From assembly GCA_964019135.1 (NCBI GenBank), contig OZ025265.1, forward strand, positions 27,441,143 through 27,505,142: DNA of 64,000 nt, read 5' to 3'. The stretch's first letter is position 1. Each line of letters starts with the position of its first letter. Source of the stretch: Arenicola marina. Taxonomy: Eukaryota > Annelida > Polychaeta > Arenicolidae. The notes under the pieces were generated by a model. It was not told the DNA's origin. It ran no database searches and saw only the letters and a list, made by a program, of their open reading frames with translations. The position numbers and the translations under genes are program-made. Positions 1-11,800 of this stretch are shown here, one piece after another.

Positions 1-402
1 GACTGTTATTCGGTGCTCACACCCTGTTAAAAGAGGAATCAACAAAGTAAGTGGCCACATACATTATTCAAGCAAGTAACTTCAAATGTAACATCCAATC
101 AAACATATTGAATTGAGCAAAGAATAAAGGATACTATTATAAATCATCAATATGACATATCACTTGTCAACAAATGTGGCGTTCATCGTAATAAATATCT
201 TCATATATATGTTGTTTTCGCATGATTGTTTAAAAATAAAATGATTTATTTAACAATAAAAATAAAAATACAGGTATGTATATATGTAATTACAAGTCAT
301 AAAGATAACAAGGAAAAGAAGTTGACTGATCAGACTAATTGTGAAAGAATCTTATCAATTATAGAACATAATTCATGCTTATCGCACGGACTATAATTAT
401 AG
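1..402. repeat. Dispersed repeat, copy 1
   Basis: This segment matches 21099-21494 in the same orientation almost base for base, with small indels. The match begins near base 5 and stops abruptly at the shared CTATAATTATA around base 402. It is AT-rich and has no open frame worth reporting. It begins at the window edge, so its true left end is unknown. The second copy has no LINE sequence after it, so the repeat is separate from the ORF1 fragment that follows here. Confidence 0.85.
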
Positions 403-411
403 AACGAACAG

Positions 412-960
412 TTGCAGGATAGAATTGGCGGGCTTGCTAAGGAAAACGGGAAGCTGAAAGACAGGCTGGATGATCTAGAAAACAGATCAAGGTTCAGGAG
501 AAAAAACGTTGTTATAACTGGCCTGGAGGAGACTGTGAATGAGACGTGGGAGCGGAGCGAGGAGATCGTCAAGGAGTTCTTTAGTGACAAGTTAAAACTT
601 AATAATGACATCGAACGGGCTCACAGAATGGGTCAGAAACGAAGCGAAAGAAACCGAACAATGATAGTGTGCCTCTCAAAGTTCAAAGACAACGCGCAGG
701 TCCTGGATGCAGCAAGGCATGTTAAGCCCCGTGGGATCTATATGATGGAGGATTATGCGAAATCAACACGAGACGCGAGAGCCAATCTTCGGATTTCCAT
801 GACCAAAGCCAGGAAGAGAGGTTTCCGCGCTCATCTCAGTCTGGATAAGTTGATAATCACAAATGAACAAGGAGACAGGGATGTATACTGCGACCAACAC
901 GGAAAAGTTACTGCTATCCGAACCTCCTACCCATACGAAGCCCTGTCTGAAAAAAACAGA
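412..960 (+). pseudogene. LINE ORF1-like fragment (L1/Tx1 type)
   Basis: The frame encodes a coiled-coil-like start (residues 1-25, KENGKLKDRLDDLENRSR), then an RRM-like core beginning NVVITGLEE, the element hallmark ERAHRMGQK, and a C-terminal part containing RDARANLRISMTKARKRG. This order is typical of L1/Tx1-clade ORF1 proteins, which bind RNA and act as chaperones during retrotransposition. No ATG opens the frame: the first usable codon is TTG at 412, so the 5' end is missing or has decayed. The frame is otherwise intact through to the 18-bp minisatellite at 1005 and runs on through it to about 1536, giving a Cys/Leu/Phe/Ala/Ser-rich tail that is most likely an accident of the repeat. No ORF2 follows. 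Confidence 0.75.
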
Positions 961-1004
961 GGAACGCTGAGATTTCGGCCGGGCCCTAGCTCCAGATTCC
1001 GCCC

Positions 1005-1523
1005 AAGCTGCGATCTCTCCGCAAGCTGCTGTCTCTTCGCAAGCTTCTGTCTCCCCGCAAGCTGCGGTCTCTTCGCGAGCTGCTGTCTCTTTGCAAGTTG
1101 CTGTCTCTTCGCAAGTTGCTGTCTCTTCGCGAGCTGCTGTCTCTTCGCAAGTGGCTGTCTCTTCGCGAGCTGCTGTCTCTTTGCAAGTTGCGGTCTCTTC
1201 GCGAGCTGCTGTCTTTTTGCAAGCTGTTATCGCTTCGCAAGCTGCTGTCTCTTCGCGAGCTGCTGTCTCTTTGCAAGTTGCTGTCTTTTCGCAAGTTGCT
1301 GTCTCTTCGCGAGCTGCTGTCTCTTTGCAAGTTGCTGTCTCTTCGCAAGCTGCTGTCTCTTTGCAAGCTGCTGTCTCTTTGCGAGCTGCTGTCTCTCCGC
1401 GAGCTGCTGTCTCTTCGCAAGTTGCTGTCTCTTCGCGAGCTGCTGTCTCTTTGCAAGCTGCTGTTGCTTTGCAAGCTGCTGTCTCTCTGCAAGCTGCTAC
1501 CTCTTTGCGAGCTGCTGTCTCTA
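1005..1523. repeat. 18-bp minisatellite, about 29 copies
   Basis: Tandem units of GCTGCTGTCTCTTCGCAA with transition variants (TTCGCAA, TTTGCAA, TTCGCGA). Because 18 is divisible by three and the unit lacks stops in several frames, long open frames appear on both strands (for example repeated CCLFAS on plus and RRDSSLQ on minus). These look like by-products of the repeat. The array abuts the LINE ORF1 fragment and continues its frame. Confidence 0.95.
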
Positions 1524-1527
1524 CCTT

Positions 1528-2070
1528 TACAGGTGACGCCCCCCCCTCCCCAGACTCAATAACATTGTTGGACCCTGTCGTTATATTACAAGCACTGCTT
1601 CAAAACTCGTCGACACTTATCTTGAAAGCGATCCTGCCATTATGAAATCATAGAGGCGGCATTAGGCGTTATTAGGCGGTGCTAGGCGACATGGAGGCCA
1701 CCCTCGGTGAGCCTCTCGTGTCTCATGTCATTAATGAGCCAACGACAAGGCCATGATATGTAAGGGGGGGGGGGGTACGGGGGAGGGGGGGTGCTAGATG
1801 CGAACGGATGGTGGGAGGGGTTTAGGCATACATATTGAGCGTGGCCGGTGGGGGGGGGGGCATACATATTGAGCGTGGCCGGTGGGGGGAGGGGCGGATT
1901 TTGGTGCAAACAGGCCCCCATCGCACACATACACATGCGGATGGGACGTCACCAAGGGATATCAACAAACAGTGTAGAGGGCGCTCCCGAGGCACGGAGA
2001 GCCACTTGACCAGCGGCCTACATCATGCTAACGTATCGGAAGCCTTTCTGTACTACGCCATCCAACAACC
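1528..2070. other. Non-coding, G-tract-rich stretch
   Basis: No gene seen. It contains long G runs (1767-1793, 1850-1860) and a roughly 34-bp direct duplication: the block with CATATTGAGCGTGGCCGGTG occurs near 1829 and again near 1863. The G runs could form quadruplexes and are also likely sequencing trouble spots. Confidence 0.6.
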
Positions 2071-2258
2071 CTCACGGAACGTCCACGTTACTGCCACGTA
2101 ACCATCACGTTACCGCCACGAAAGCTCCGCGTAACTGCCAAGTTACTGCCACGTACCAGCGGCGTTACTACCACGTAACTGCCACGTAACCGCCGCGTAA
2201 CATCCACGTTACTACCACGTCACGGCCACGTTACTGCCACGTCACCGCCACGAAAGTC
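2071..2258. repeat. Degenerate 11-bp tandem repeat
   Basis: About 17 copies of a unit close to GTTACTGCCAC, with T/A and C/T changes (GTAACCGCCGC, GTCACGGCCAC). No coding content. Confidence 0.85.
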
Positions 2259-2259
2259 C

Positions 2260-4079
2260 CCTTTTTTTACTCAATCAATGTATGAGCTTGGGCCTTAGTT
2301 TTACTGGACTGATATTCGTTTATTAGCGTGCGCTTTAGCCGCAATTTGAGTATTCTGTTCTGGATGCACAATAATTGCACAGAAAGTGTTTAAATATCCT
2401 TAGCACTTATGTCCCGTTATTCTGTAGCTCCCGGTCTCAATTTATGTCAATATAATTATCGATATTATTTCTGCCCAATGTCTACCTTCTGCCTGCTACT
2501 ATTTGACGTATAAAACAAAATACCGTCATACTGTTATTTCTTTCGCTTGTTAGTACGAACGCTAGACGGCGGCTAGTACCTCTTTGTGGAAAGGGTGCGA
2601 AGCTTATTTAATTTGTTCATGGGGGATATTCATAGATTAATACAGGAGTGGACAGCATCTCACTACTACTGCCATATACCCCCCTAACCACCAGCCCGCG
2701 GCGACACGAGGACGTGGCCTGAAACTGGCAAAGAGACACTATCGTGCACAACCAACGGACTACCTCTCTGAAAACATATGTTAGCAGGATAGAGAGGCGT
2801 TGAGAAAGGGTACGTATGAAACAAGTATGCCAACTACCCAAGTAGTTCAGTGGTGGAGTGAAGATCCGAAAGCATACATAGATCTACATATTCATTCTGG
2901 TATAGCCAGTCCCCCCTCTCCCTCCTTGCCGCACCCCCTTACCCCCCCCCCCCCCTTTGCCTGCTTGTCCCCCACTGCCCCCGGAAAGACTGGCCTCCTT
3001 TTTCCCGGCGGATGGGGAGGTCGGACGGACCGCACGTAGGCCAGTCGTCTGATATCGCGTCACACGTATGTTGTAATATAGCGCAAGTAGTTCCAGACAT
3101 CATGAAGTTTGACGACTTCCAGGAGGCGGGTTCCGAGAACGGTGTCAAGGTAACCATTAACGAAATATTGCCGCAGTTTACTCTACTCTCACTTACTAAA
3201 TTCATTTCTGAATTTTTACTGTAACTGTATTCTCCTAGGTATTTTGTCGTCCTGATGCAATAACTTTGATTTTGTTGCTGAAAATCTGTCGACTAGCCGT
3301 GTCCTTCTGAAGCATCTGTACACATGTAATTTCCTTTATAAAACCTTTTGTAGGTTTTCTCACACGCGATTTCGATGTATATCGTGTAGCTTGTGTTTAT
3401 GTGCTTGCCCGGTGACGACAACAATGTGACTATGTGTGTCAGATCAGGGAACTTGTATTTGTCCTCACATGATTGACATGAGAGACATATTAGCGAATGA
3501 CGCGCTATGCAAAAAACACCTGCATCCAGTTTGTTGGTATTTACGCGTTGGCTCAGAGCTGCCAATACTATTGGTATTGATACTTGACGAGTGTAAGTCA
3601 ACTAAAAGGGAGGACAAAGCTTCCGATTTGGCCCTGCACCATTGCGATGAGGACTAATGACGACTTTAGTATTTGTTAAAAACTGTTTACAACATATCTG
3701 TGGCGCATTATCTCGGTACTATCTGCTTGTGGCTCTGCGGCAAGCTTCCTTAGCTCCTCGTGGAGCACAATCCATGGCACATTTTGGGCACGTGGATGTT
3801 TGACACGTTCGCGCCCGCTGTGGTCATGTCTGTGTGGTCGCAGGATAAAGATCCCATGTCCTTCCTCGCAAGGGGTAGGGGGTTACCCCCTGGGACATGG
3901 CTCCACTCTCCCTTCCTTCTCCCATTGACGCCATATGACCAAAAGTGGGTAAAGCGTCCTGAATATACAACCAACCAACCAACCCTGTTTATTTGTGCCA
4001 CCGTGGCGCCGCCATGCAGGGTGTATGTGTGGCGTTCGGGCGTCAGTCACGCCAGCAAAACTAGTAACCCGGTTGAACT
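2260..4079. other. No gene recognised
   Basis: Unique-looking sequence with a C-rich patch (2909-2956) and a CCAAC run near 3970. Small open frames here are short and lack recognisable motifs. A possible 48-bp coding exon at 3102-3149 is discussed under rejected items. Confidence 0.5.
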
Positions 4080-4091
4080 GCGTGATATGGA

Positions 4092-4278
4092 ATGGAATGT
4101 TGGTGTTTTAGGCCACTGTTGTGCACATACAGGCTAAATTGGGCCAAGGAACCTCCCGAGACGATGAAGGATGAAGGAATGAAACATGCCCCAGATTAGG
4201 TGCCCGAGCCCGGATTCGAACCCAGGACCTATTGATCTGCGGTCTAGTGCGCTAACCACTACACCAGGGAGGCCCCCC
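4092..4278 (-). mobile_element. tRNA-derived SINE with 12-bp target-site duplication
   Basis: On the minus strand the element begins with a tRNA-like head. Its A box is TGGTGTAGTGG (plus-strand 4256-4266) and its B box is GGTTCGAATCC (4212-4222), the internal RNA polymerase III promoter. The anticodon arm is degenerate and the acceptor stem does not close, so this is not a functional tRNA gene. A 12-bp perfect direct repeat, GCGTGATATGGA, flanks it at 4080-4091 and 4279-4290, as expected after target-primed reverse transcription. The 187-bp body has an unrelated 3' tail without a poly(A) run. The partner LINE supplying reverse transcriptase cannot be named from this copy. Confidence 0.88.
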
Positions 4279-4290
4279 GCGTGATATGGA

Positions 4291-5846
4291 GCGTAACCAT
4301 GTTTAAACTAGGTTGATAAGCGAGACTACGTATATAATATGTGCTTCTTTCTCTGCTTGAATGTTTTCTACAGTCACTTACACGCCCTAAGGGGCTGGGC
4401 AAGGAGGTTTTTCTTCTTTTTTAGTTGCATAACAATGCCGTCTGATTGTCGCGGCGACACCTGCGTGCCTCTTGTCACGTACACCGTTTCGCTTGGATCT
4501 CGTGTGTTTTTCGCATGTTTGACGAAGGGATTCATTCGACTGCATTCGGTTGCATTCGGCTGTTGGTTGTATTGAAGTCCCCCGCCCTCGGTGGTAGGCC
4601 TATGTTGCTTGCATTGGCTGACGGTACGCAAGGAGTACAAGGCGCGATACCGTCTAACCCCGTGATAACTAGATGACATTGATATTTACAACATCAAAAT
4701 ACGTGGGCAGATCTGGGCTTAGAATGTCAATGAATGCTATCCGCGTTGACACTGCTTGGTCGCGGGGGTTACTAAATCAAAAGCTAAATAGAAGTAAGAT
4801 CAAGTGTTGAAGATTCTGTTTATTTCACAGACAAGTAGAAGCTATATATATCGCATTGTCTTGGCTGAATGTGAATAATGCAGTTTAGTCCAATTTCAGT
4901 TAGCTAGTTCAGCAGGATCAAAGGATTAATCCCCATATTTTACAAAGTAAAATGTCTTTATTGGTTATATAAAGGAATATTACGGAGAGTATACGACTTA
5001 CCGGTACTTGAATATCGCCACAGCAAATAAATACCAGAAAAAGTTTCTTTTTTAATTATGGTGTGGGGTGGGGGGAGCCGCTGACGGACCGAGGGGCTAT
5101 GAAAACAAGGGCGGGGAGGCACGTGCCCCGTGTGCCCCCCCCCCCCCCCGCGCTTCCCCCCCCCCCACCATGGAGACGCCCATGCCTGGATATGCAGAGC
5201 CTGCTCCCGCTTTTAATATAACCAATCGCTGATCTAAAGTTTTCAAATGCATTTTGAAATATTGGTCTGGTAGTTGAAATGATGATAACAATGTCTCTCA
5301 CCTGCTGTCTGGAAGTGGGACCTTTGCCTAGGCTGATGTAAGTTGCAAAGTCGATGACAACCGCCTGCCCCCTTCCGCTACGACCCACCCTCCCCACCAC
5401 CCACACCCCTTGTCCCCACCGCCCACATTCTTCGTCTTCAGCACCTCCAAACATCCGCGAGGCCCTTCTGTCTGACATCCTGTGTAAAGAGTCTATAGTG
5501 GATGGGGTATGGGTAGCGGGCATAACATCACTTTCACTTTCTCAGAAGAAAAATCGCGCTCTTATAGAGTAAGCCAAGGTGGATTTTAAAAAACCCAACT
5601 ATTTGCCAATACTTTTTCGATTGTTTGCACGTATGTGCCTTGATGTCAGTCAGACACCAATGGACCTGACGGATTCCCACGTGACAAATATGCAAAAGTG
5701 TCAAATTTCCCTTTGCCAGCGGGCAAAACTCGTCGTAAACTGGTCGAAACGACGTAATTTTTTGTGGTCAGAAACTGGTTGGAAACTGTATCGCATTTGC
5801 AAATTAAATAGACGTGTGTATGGCGACGAGTGTAGCCGTGTTGTCG
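4291..5846. other. No gene recognised
   Basis: AT-rich spacer with long C runs (5134-5167) and C-rich low complexity at 5368-5450. No motif-bearing open frame was seen. The last 250 bases lead directly into the 36-bp array with no obvious transposon end. Confidence 0.5.
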
Positions 5847-5848
5847 AC

Positions 5849-8800
5849 GTCTGTACACCGACGGGTGTATGACCTGTTTCTGACGTCTGTACACCGACGG
5901 GTGTATGACCTGTATTTAACGTCTGTAGAGCGACGGGTGTATGACCTGTTTCTAACGTCTGTAGAGCCACGGGTGTATGACCTGTTTCTAACGTCTGTAG
6001 AGCGACCAGTGTATGACCTGTTTCTAACGTCTGTAGAGCGACGGGTGTATGACCTGTTTCTAACGTCTGTAGAGCGACCAGTGTATGACCAGTTTCTGAT
6101 GTCTGTAGAGCGACCAGTGTATGACCAGTTTCTGATGTCTGTAGAGCGACGGATGTATGACCAGTTTCTAACGTCTGTAGAGCCACGGGTGTATGACCTG
6201 TTTCTAACGTCTGTAGAGCGACGGGTGTATGACCTGTTTCTAGCGTCTGTACGCCGACAGGTGTATGACCTGTTTCTATCGTCTGTAGAGCGACGGGTGT
6301 ATGACGTGCTTCTAACGTCTGTAGAGCGACGGGTGTATGACCTGTTTCTAACGTCTGTAGAGCGACGGGTGTATGACCTGTTTCTAACGTCTGTAGAGCG
6401 ACGGGTGTATGACCTGTTTCTAACGTCTGTAGAGCGACGGGTGTATGACCTGTTTCTAACGTCTGTACGCCGACTGGTGTATGACCTGTTTCTAACGTCT
6501 GTAGAGCGACGGGTGTATGACCAGTTTTGGACGTCTGTAGAGCGACGGGTGTATGACCTGTTTCTAACGTCTATACACCGACAGGTGTATGACCTGTTTC
6601 TGACGTCTGTAGAGCGACGGGTGTATGACCTGTTTCTAACGTCTGTAGAGCGACGGGTGTATGACCTGTTTCTAACGTCTGTAGAGCGACGGGTGTATGA
6701 CCTGTTTCTAACGTCTGTAGAGCGACGGGTGTATGACCTGTTTCTAACGTCTGTAGAGTGACGGGTGTATGACCTGTTTCTAACGTCTGTAGAGCGACGG
6801 GTGTATGACCTGTTTCTAACGTCTGTAGAGCGACGGGTGTATGACCTGTTTCTAACGTCTGTAGAGCGACGGGTGTATGACCTGTTTCTAACGTCTGTAG
6901 AGCGACGGGTGTATGACCTGTTTCTAACGTCTGTAGAGCGACGGGTGTATGACCTGTTTCTAACGTCTGTAGAGCGACGGGTGTATGACCTGTTTCTAAC
7001 GTCTGTAGAGCGACGGGTGTATGACCTGTTTCTAACGTCTGTAGAGTGACGGGTGTATGACCTGTTTCTAACGTCTGTAGAGCGACGGGTGTATGACCTG
7101 TTTCTAACGTCTGTAGAGCGACGGGTGTATGACCTGTTTCTAACGTCTGTAGAGCGACGGGTGTATGACCTGTTTCTAACGTCTGTAGAGCGACGGGTGT
7201 ATGACCTGTTTCTAACGTCTGTAGAGCGACGGGTGTATGACCTGTTTCTAACGTCTGTAGAGCGACGGGTGTATGACCTGTCCCTAACGTCTACAGAGCG
7301 ACGGATGTATGACCAGTTTCTAACGTCTGTAGAGCGACGGGTGTATGACCTGTTTCTAACGTCTGTAGAGCGACGGGTGTATGACCTGTTTCTAACGTCT
7401 GTAGAGCGACGGGTGTATGACCTGTTTCTAACGTCTGTAGAGCGACGGGTGTATGACCTGTCCCTAACGTCTACAGAGCGACGGATGTATGACCAGTTTC
7501 TAACGTCTGTAGAGCGACGAGTGTATGACCTGTTTCTAACGTCTGTAGAGCGACGAGTGTATGACCTGTTTCTAACGTCTGTAGAGTGACGGGTGTATGA
7601 CCTGTTTCTAACGTCTGTAGAGCGACGGGTGTATGACCTGTTTCTAACGTCTGTAGAGCGACAGGTGTATGACCTGTTTCTAACGTCTGTAGAGCGACGG
7701 GTGTATGACCTGTTTCTAACGTCTGTAGAGCGACGGGTGTATGACCTGTCCCTAACGTCTACAGAGCGACGGATGTATGACCAGTTTCTAACGTCTGTAG
7801 AGCGACGGGTGTATGACCTGTTTCTAACGTCTGTAGAGCGACGGGTGTATGACCTGTTTCTAACGTCTGTAGAGCGACGGGTGTATGACCTGTCCCTAAC
7901 GTCTACAGAGCGACGGATGTATGACCAGTTTCTAACGTCTACAGAGCGACGGGTGTATGACCAGTTTCTAACGTCTGTAGAGCGACGGGTGTATGACCTG
8001 TTTCTAACGTCTGTAGAGCGACGGGTGTATGACCTGTTTCTAACGTCTGTAGAGCGACGGGTGTATGACCTGTTTCTAACGTCTGTAGAGCGACCAGTGT
8101 ATGACGTGCTTCTAACGTCTGTAGAGCGACTGGTGTATGACCTGTATCTAACGTCTGTAGAGCGACGGGTGTATGACCTGTTTCTAACGTCTGTAGAGCG
8201 ACAGGTGTATGACCTGTTTCTAGCGTCTGTAGAGCGACGGGTGTATGACCTGTTTCGCACGTCTGTAGGGCGGCGGGTGTATGACCTGTTTCTAACGTCT
8301 GTAGAGCGACGGGTGTATGACCTGTTTCTAACGTCTGTAGAGCGACGGGTGTATGACCTGTTTCTAGCGTCTGTAGAGCGACGGGTGTATGACCTGTTTC
8401 GCACGTCTGTAGGGCGGCGGGTGTATGACCTGTTTCTAACGTCTGTAGAGCGACGGGTGTATGACCTGTTTCTAACGTCTGTAGAGCGACGGGTGTATGA
8501 CCTGTTTCTAACGTCTGTAGAGCGACGGGTGTATGACCTGTTTCTAACGTCTGTAGAGCGACGGGTGTATGACCTGTTTCGCACGTCTGTAGGGCGGCGG
8601 GTGTATGACCTGTTTCTAACGTCTGTAGAGCGACGGGTGTATGACCTGTTTCTAACGTCTGTAGAGCGACGGGTGTATGACCTGTTTCTAACGTCTGTAG
8701 AGCGACGGGTGTATGACCTGTTTCTAACGTCTGTAGAGCGACGGGTGTATGACCTGTTTCTAACGTCTGTAGAGCGACCAGTGTATGACGTGCTTCTAAC

Positions 8801-9315
8801 GTCTGTAGAGCGACTGGTGTATGACCTGTATCTAACGTCTGTAGAGCGACAGGTGTATGACCTGTTTCTAACGTCTGTAGAGCGACGGGTGTATGACCTG
8901 TTTCTAACGTCTGTAGAGCGACCAGTGTATGACGTGCTTCTAACGTCTGTAGAGCGACGGGTGTATGACCTGTTTCTAACGTCTGTAGAGCGACGGGTGT
9001 ATGACCTGTTTCTAACGTCTGTAGAGCGACCAGTGTATGACGTGCTTCTAACGTCTGTAGAGCGACTGGTGTATGACCTGTATCTAACGTCTGTAGAGCG
9101 ACCAGTGTATGACCTGTTTCTAACGTCTGTAGAGCGACGGGTGTATGACCTGTTTCTAACGTCTGTAGAATGACAGGTGTATGACCTGTTTCTAACGTCT
9201 GTACGCCGACAGGTGTATGACCTGTTTCTAACGTCTGTAGAATGACGGGTGTATGACCTGTTTCTAACGTTGTTAGATCAACGGGTGTGTCACCAGTTTC
9301 TGACGTCTGTAGATA
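5849..9315. repeat. 36-bp minisatellite, about 96 copies, open on both strands
   Basis: Tandem units of 36 bp built around CGTCTGTAGAGCGACGGGTG followed by TATGACCTGTTTCTAA. Plus-strand translation gives repeated VERRVYDLFLTS; minus-strand translation gives DVRNRSYTRRST. The minus frame is open for more than 900 codons (5804-8584, starting at GTG, not ATG). The plus frame is broken only by CGA-to-TGA changes at about 6758, 7046, 7586 and 9171. Variant units recur at multiples of 36 (for example CGCACGTCTGTAGGGCGGCG at about 8255, 8399 and 8579), showing block duplication of 4-19 units. No signal peptide, splice signals or known domain support real translation. Confidence 0.95.
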
Positions 9316-10336
9316 CGGGTGTTTGAACTGTTTATTGATTATCCACTTTCCAAATATATATTATGAAAACAACGTACAGTATATGAATAATAACATAATT
9401 CAATAATATGAAATGTACAACATTCTAGCAATATTGACCTACCAAACATAAAATATTCAGCATGTTCAGTGCACTGCAATTCAAAGTATATATTCAGCCC
9501 AGAAAGAAAATCTATAGAATAAGTGTCTATTATTAACGTTGATAGTAAAATTATGTTGGTCAATAGAACTTTGCATCTGTCAGAAGTTGATGTTATGGTC
9601 ATAGATTCTGAGTGCAATTTCATAAAACAAATATTTTCCTGACATATATACCTTGCTGTACACCCACAAATATTATCTAACCGATGGAGCTTAATGCAAT
9701 GAATGTCCAACTAACCAGGTAAAAAACAATAGTACAAATCTCTCGGAATTGCTCCAACATTCTTTATCTTACATAGGAAGTTTATACCAGGAATGTGTTC
9801 TAAAGGAATAAAATAATAGTCCCCAACTGCAAATTCAGGCGGCTATGATTTTGCAATTTACCTAATTATATTACTCTCACAATCTTCAGCAACTTACAGT
9901 TTACACACATATTAATTAGTCACAACATTATGATCATAAATAATACAGCCTCAATTTACTTCTGCTGGATCATTCCCTAATATGCGCAGTAGCTTCTGAT
10001 GGTCTCCTTGTAGCTTCTTGTTTCTTCCTTGCCATCAGAGAATCATGATGCTTGTTATGATGCACTGAAATGTAAAAGTATTCACAAAATCGAACGCTAT
10101 ATCTGCTGACCTCTTGTCTTTTTTAAAATAACAGTTTATTACCTTATATGCTACAGGTAAAAAATGACTGAAAGGTGCATATTTTGATGATGTAGTACCG
10201 AGGAAAGCCACACGTTTTCCATCATCCGGTATAGCATTATCTGACAAGAAAACATTTTTCCATAACTAAATGTTTCATGGGAGACAGAAAATGTATATCT
10301 ATTTTTTTCCTTTTTAAGCGATCTGCATAATTTGAC
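9316..10336. other. No gene recognised
   Basis: AT-rich sequence without motif-bearing open frames. The longest open frame (9339-9710, minus) has no recognisable domain and atypical composition. Confidence 0.5.
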
Positions 10337-10436
10337 CAGAGGTGCTCAGATCTGCTGACAGAACCCCCAAAGTAAATATAAGGGGTGCATTGTTTAGTTA
10401 CCTGTTGGCTTCTGTCAGCAGGTCTGAGCGCCTCTG
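10337..10436 (+). repeat. 27-bp-arm hairpin with wobble-only mismatches
   Basis: Arms 10337-10363 and 10410-10436 are reverse complements over 27 bases with two differences, separated by 46 bases. In a plus-strand transcript both differences become G-U pairs, so the stem would be unbroken; in a minus-strand transcript they would be A-C mismatches. It could be an RNA hairpin or the remains of a small inverted-repeat element. No function is shown. Confidence 0.8.
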
Positions 10437-10842
10437 ACTTTTATCTGTTTCTCTGCATGCAATCACTGATCTGCATGATTACTACATGATCACAGCTACC
10501 CCGGACCAATCTTTCCTTAACAAATAAGTTGTTTTGCCTACCTGACTAGTAGGGGCCATACAGTAGGAGTACATACTGTAGCCATACTGCCAATGTCAAA
10601 AGCTGTCACATTAGGCGTACACATTCTTTTGAATCATTAACGTTATACAGTCAAGTCTCCTTATTTCCGTGATCTCTGATGGGCACCTTATTTCCGTGAT
10701 CGTAAACTGCCATGATTCCTATGTCGTGATGCGGGATTTAGCAATTTTATATCTTTGATCCGAGATGAGATACCCCTCTTACCCCACTCAAGGCAAGCCA
10801 AAAGTGGATTTTTAAGGGAGTGTTTGCACATATGTCCAAATA
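10437..10842. other. No gene recognised
   Basis: Contains two short direct repeats of CCTTATTTCCGTGATC near 10665 and 10687. Otherwise unremarkable. Confidence 0.5.
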
Positions 10843-10926
10843 TTCGAAGATATCAGTAATTCATTTAGAGATATCAGTAATTCATTTAGATATATCAGTA
10901 ATTCATTTAGAGATATCTGTAATTCG
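10843..10926. repeat. 21-bp tandem repeat, 4 copies
   Basis: Four units near AGATATCAGTAATTCATTT at a spacing of 21 bp. The last unit has CTG in place of CAG. Confidence 0.85.
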
Positions 10927-11647
10927 ACTTTATTAAACATATCTATGATTGATTTGAACATATCTAAAATGATATAAATGATTTAGAGATGAACCGAATG
11001 GATGCGCGCGCACCCATACCCGGGTGAAAGAAGTATCGGGCGGTGAACCGATGCGTAATGTGCGTGTTCGGTCAATCAGCTTTTTTTATAACTCGCTTAA
11101 GTAATGAAGAGCTGAACTGCTGCTTTGTATATTATCTCGCTTTCTCCTGTTCAAGTGAACAGTGGTAATGTTAATCTCAATCGCAAGACGTCATGCGTTA
11201 TAAGTTATAAGTTTACCACATAAAGGTTTGAATTAACAGTGCTAATAATTTAAGAGGAACATTACGCATATACTGTACATTACAAGCATTGCAAGCACTT
11301 ATTTTGATTGCAATTAAAGGTATTTAGACAGTACGTTATTGTTTTTAATGTTTATATATTGTACAAATGCGTAAAGTATTTCTGATGTTTGTTTTATGTA
11401 ATATATTTGAATATTGTGAAAGCAAATTGTACTATTCGTCCTTTGCCTGTTGCATATTATTTCGAGGAATTTTCCGCGATTCACTGTGGACTCCCCTCGC
11501 GTCTTATATACCCATGCGTTGCGTTCTGCTGGGCTTAATCATCTTTATCTTGTGCTTGTAAGTTCGTTTGGTCTTGTCGAGTCATGTGGAACTAGTTTCT
11601 TCCACAAGCCACCGCAACGTGGCGCGCTCACATGGAGCGTTGAGTGA
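10927..11647. other. No gene recognised
   Basis: AT-rich non-coding sequence. Small open frames at 11367-11650 overlap one another in different frames and carry no recognisable motif. Confidence 0.5.
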
Positions 11648-11800
11648 AGGCTGTGTTAGATGTGACGAAAGGTGTGTGACGGTTCCCTGTTACCAAGACA
11701 CCGACATTGATACACCCACGCGCATACCACTGTCTACTTGCGTCATTCTACTTTGACAATAAAGGCCTAACGCCCTAGCCGGTCTTGTTTATCAGCCAGC
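11648..11800 (+). repeat. Dispersed repeat copy A, without minisatellite
   Basis: Matches the outer parts of 22803-23330. Shared blocks include ACCAAGACACCGA, GCGCATACCACTGTC and CTTTGACAATAAAGGC, followed by a GGTCTTG..TCAGCC tail. AATAAAG near the end suggests a retroposed 3' end in this orientation. Where copy B carries a long 12-13-bp array, this copy has a single TACACCCA. Confidence 0.75.

Noticed and set aside
986..1492. 168-codon minus-strand frame rich in RRDSS
   Set aside because: It lies wholly over the 18-bp minisatellite; open frames appear on several frames there because of the unit length.
3102..3149. Possible short first exon (MKFDDFQEAGSENGVK) followed by GTAACC
   Set aside because: The start resembles some transporter N-termini and a donor-like GT follows, but 16 codons with no downstream exon found is too little.
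4201..4278. tRNA gene on the minus strand
   Set aside because: The A and B boxes are good, but the acceptor stem does not pair and the anticodon arm is broken; the flanking duplication shows it is a SINE head.
5804..8584. 926-codon minus-strand frame
   Set aside because: It begins at GTG within the array, has no ATG start, signal or domain, and equals the repeat read in one frame. Kept as a finding but not annotated as a gene.
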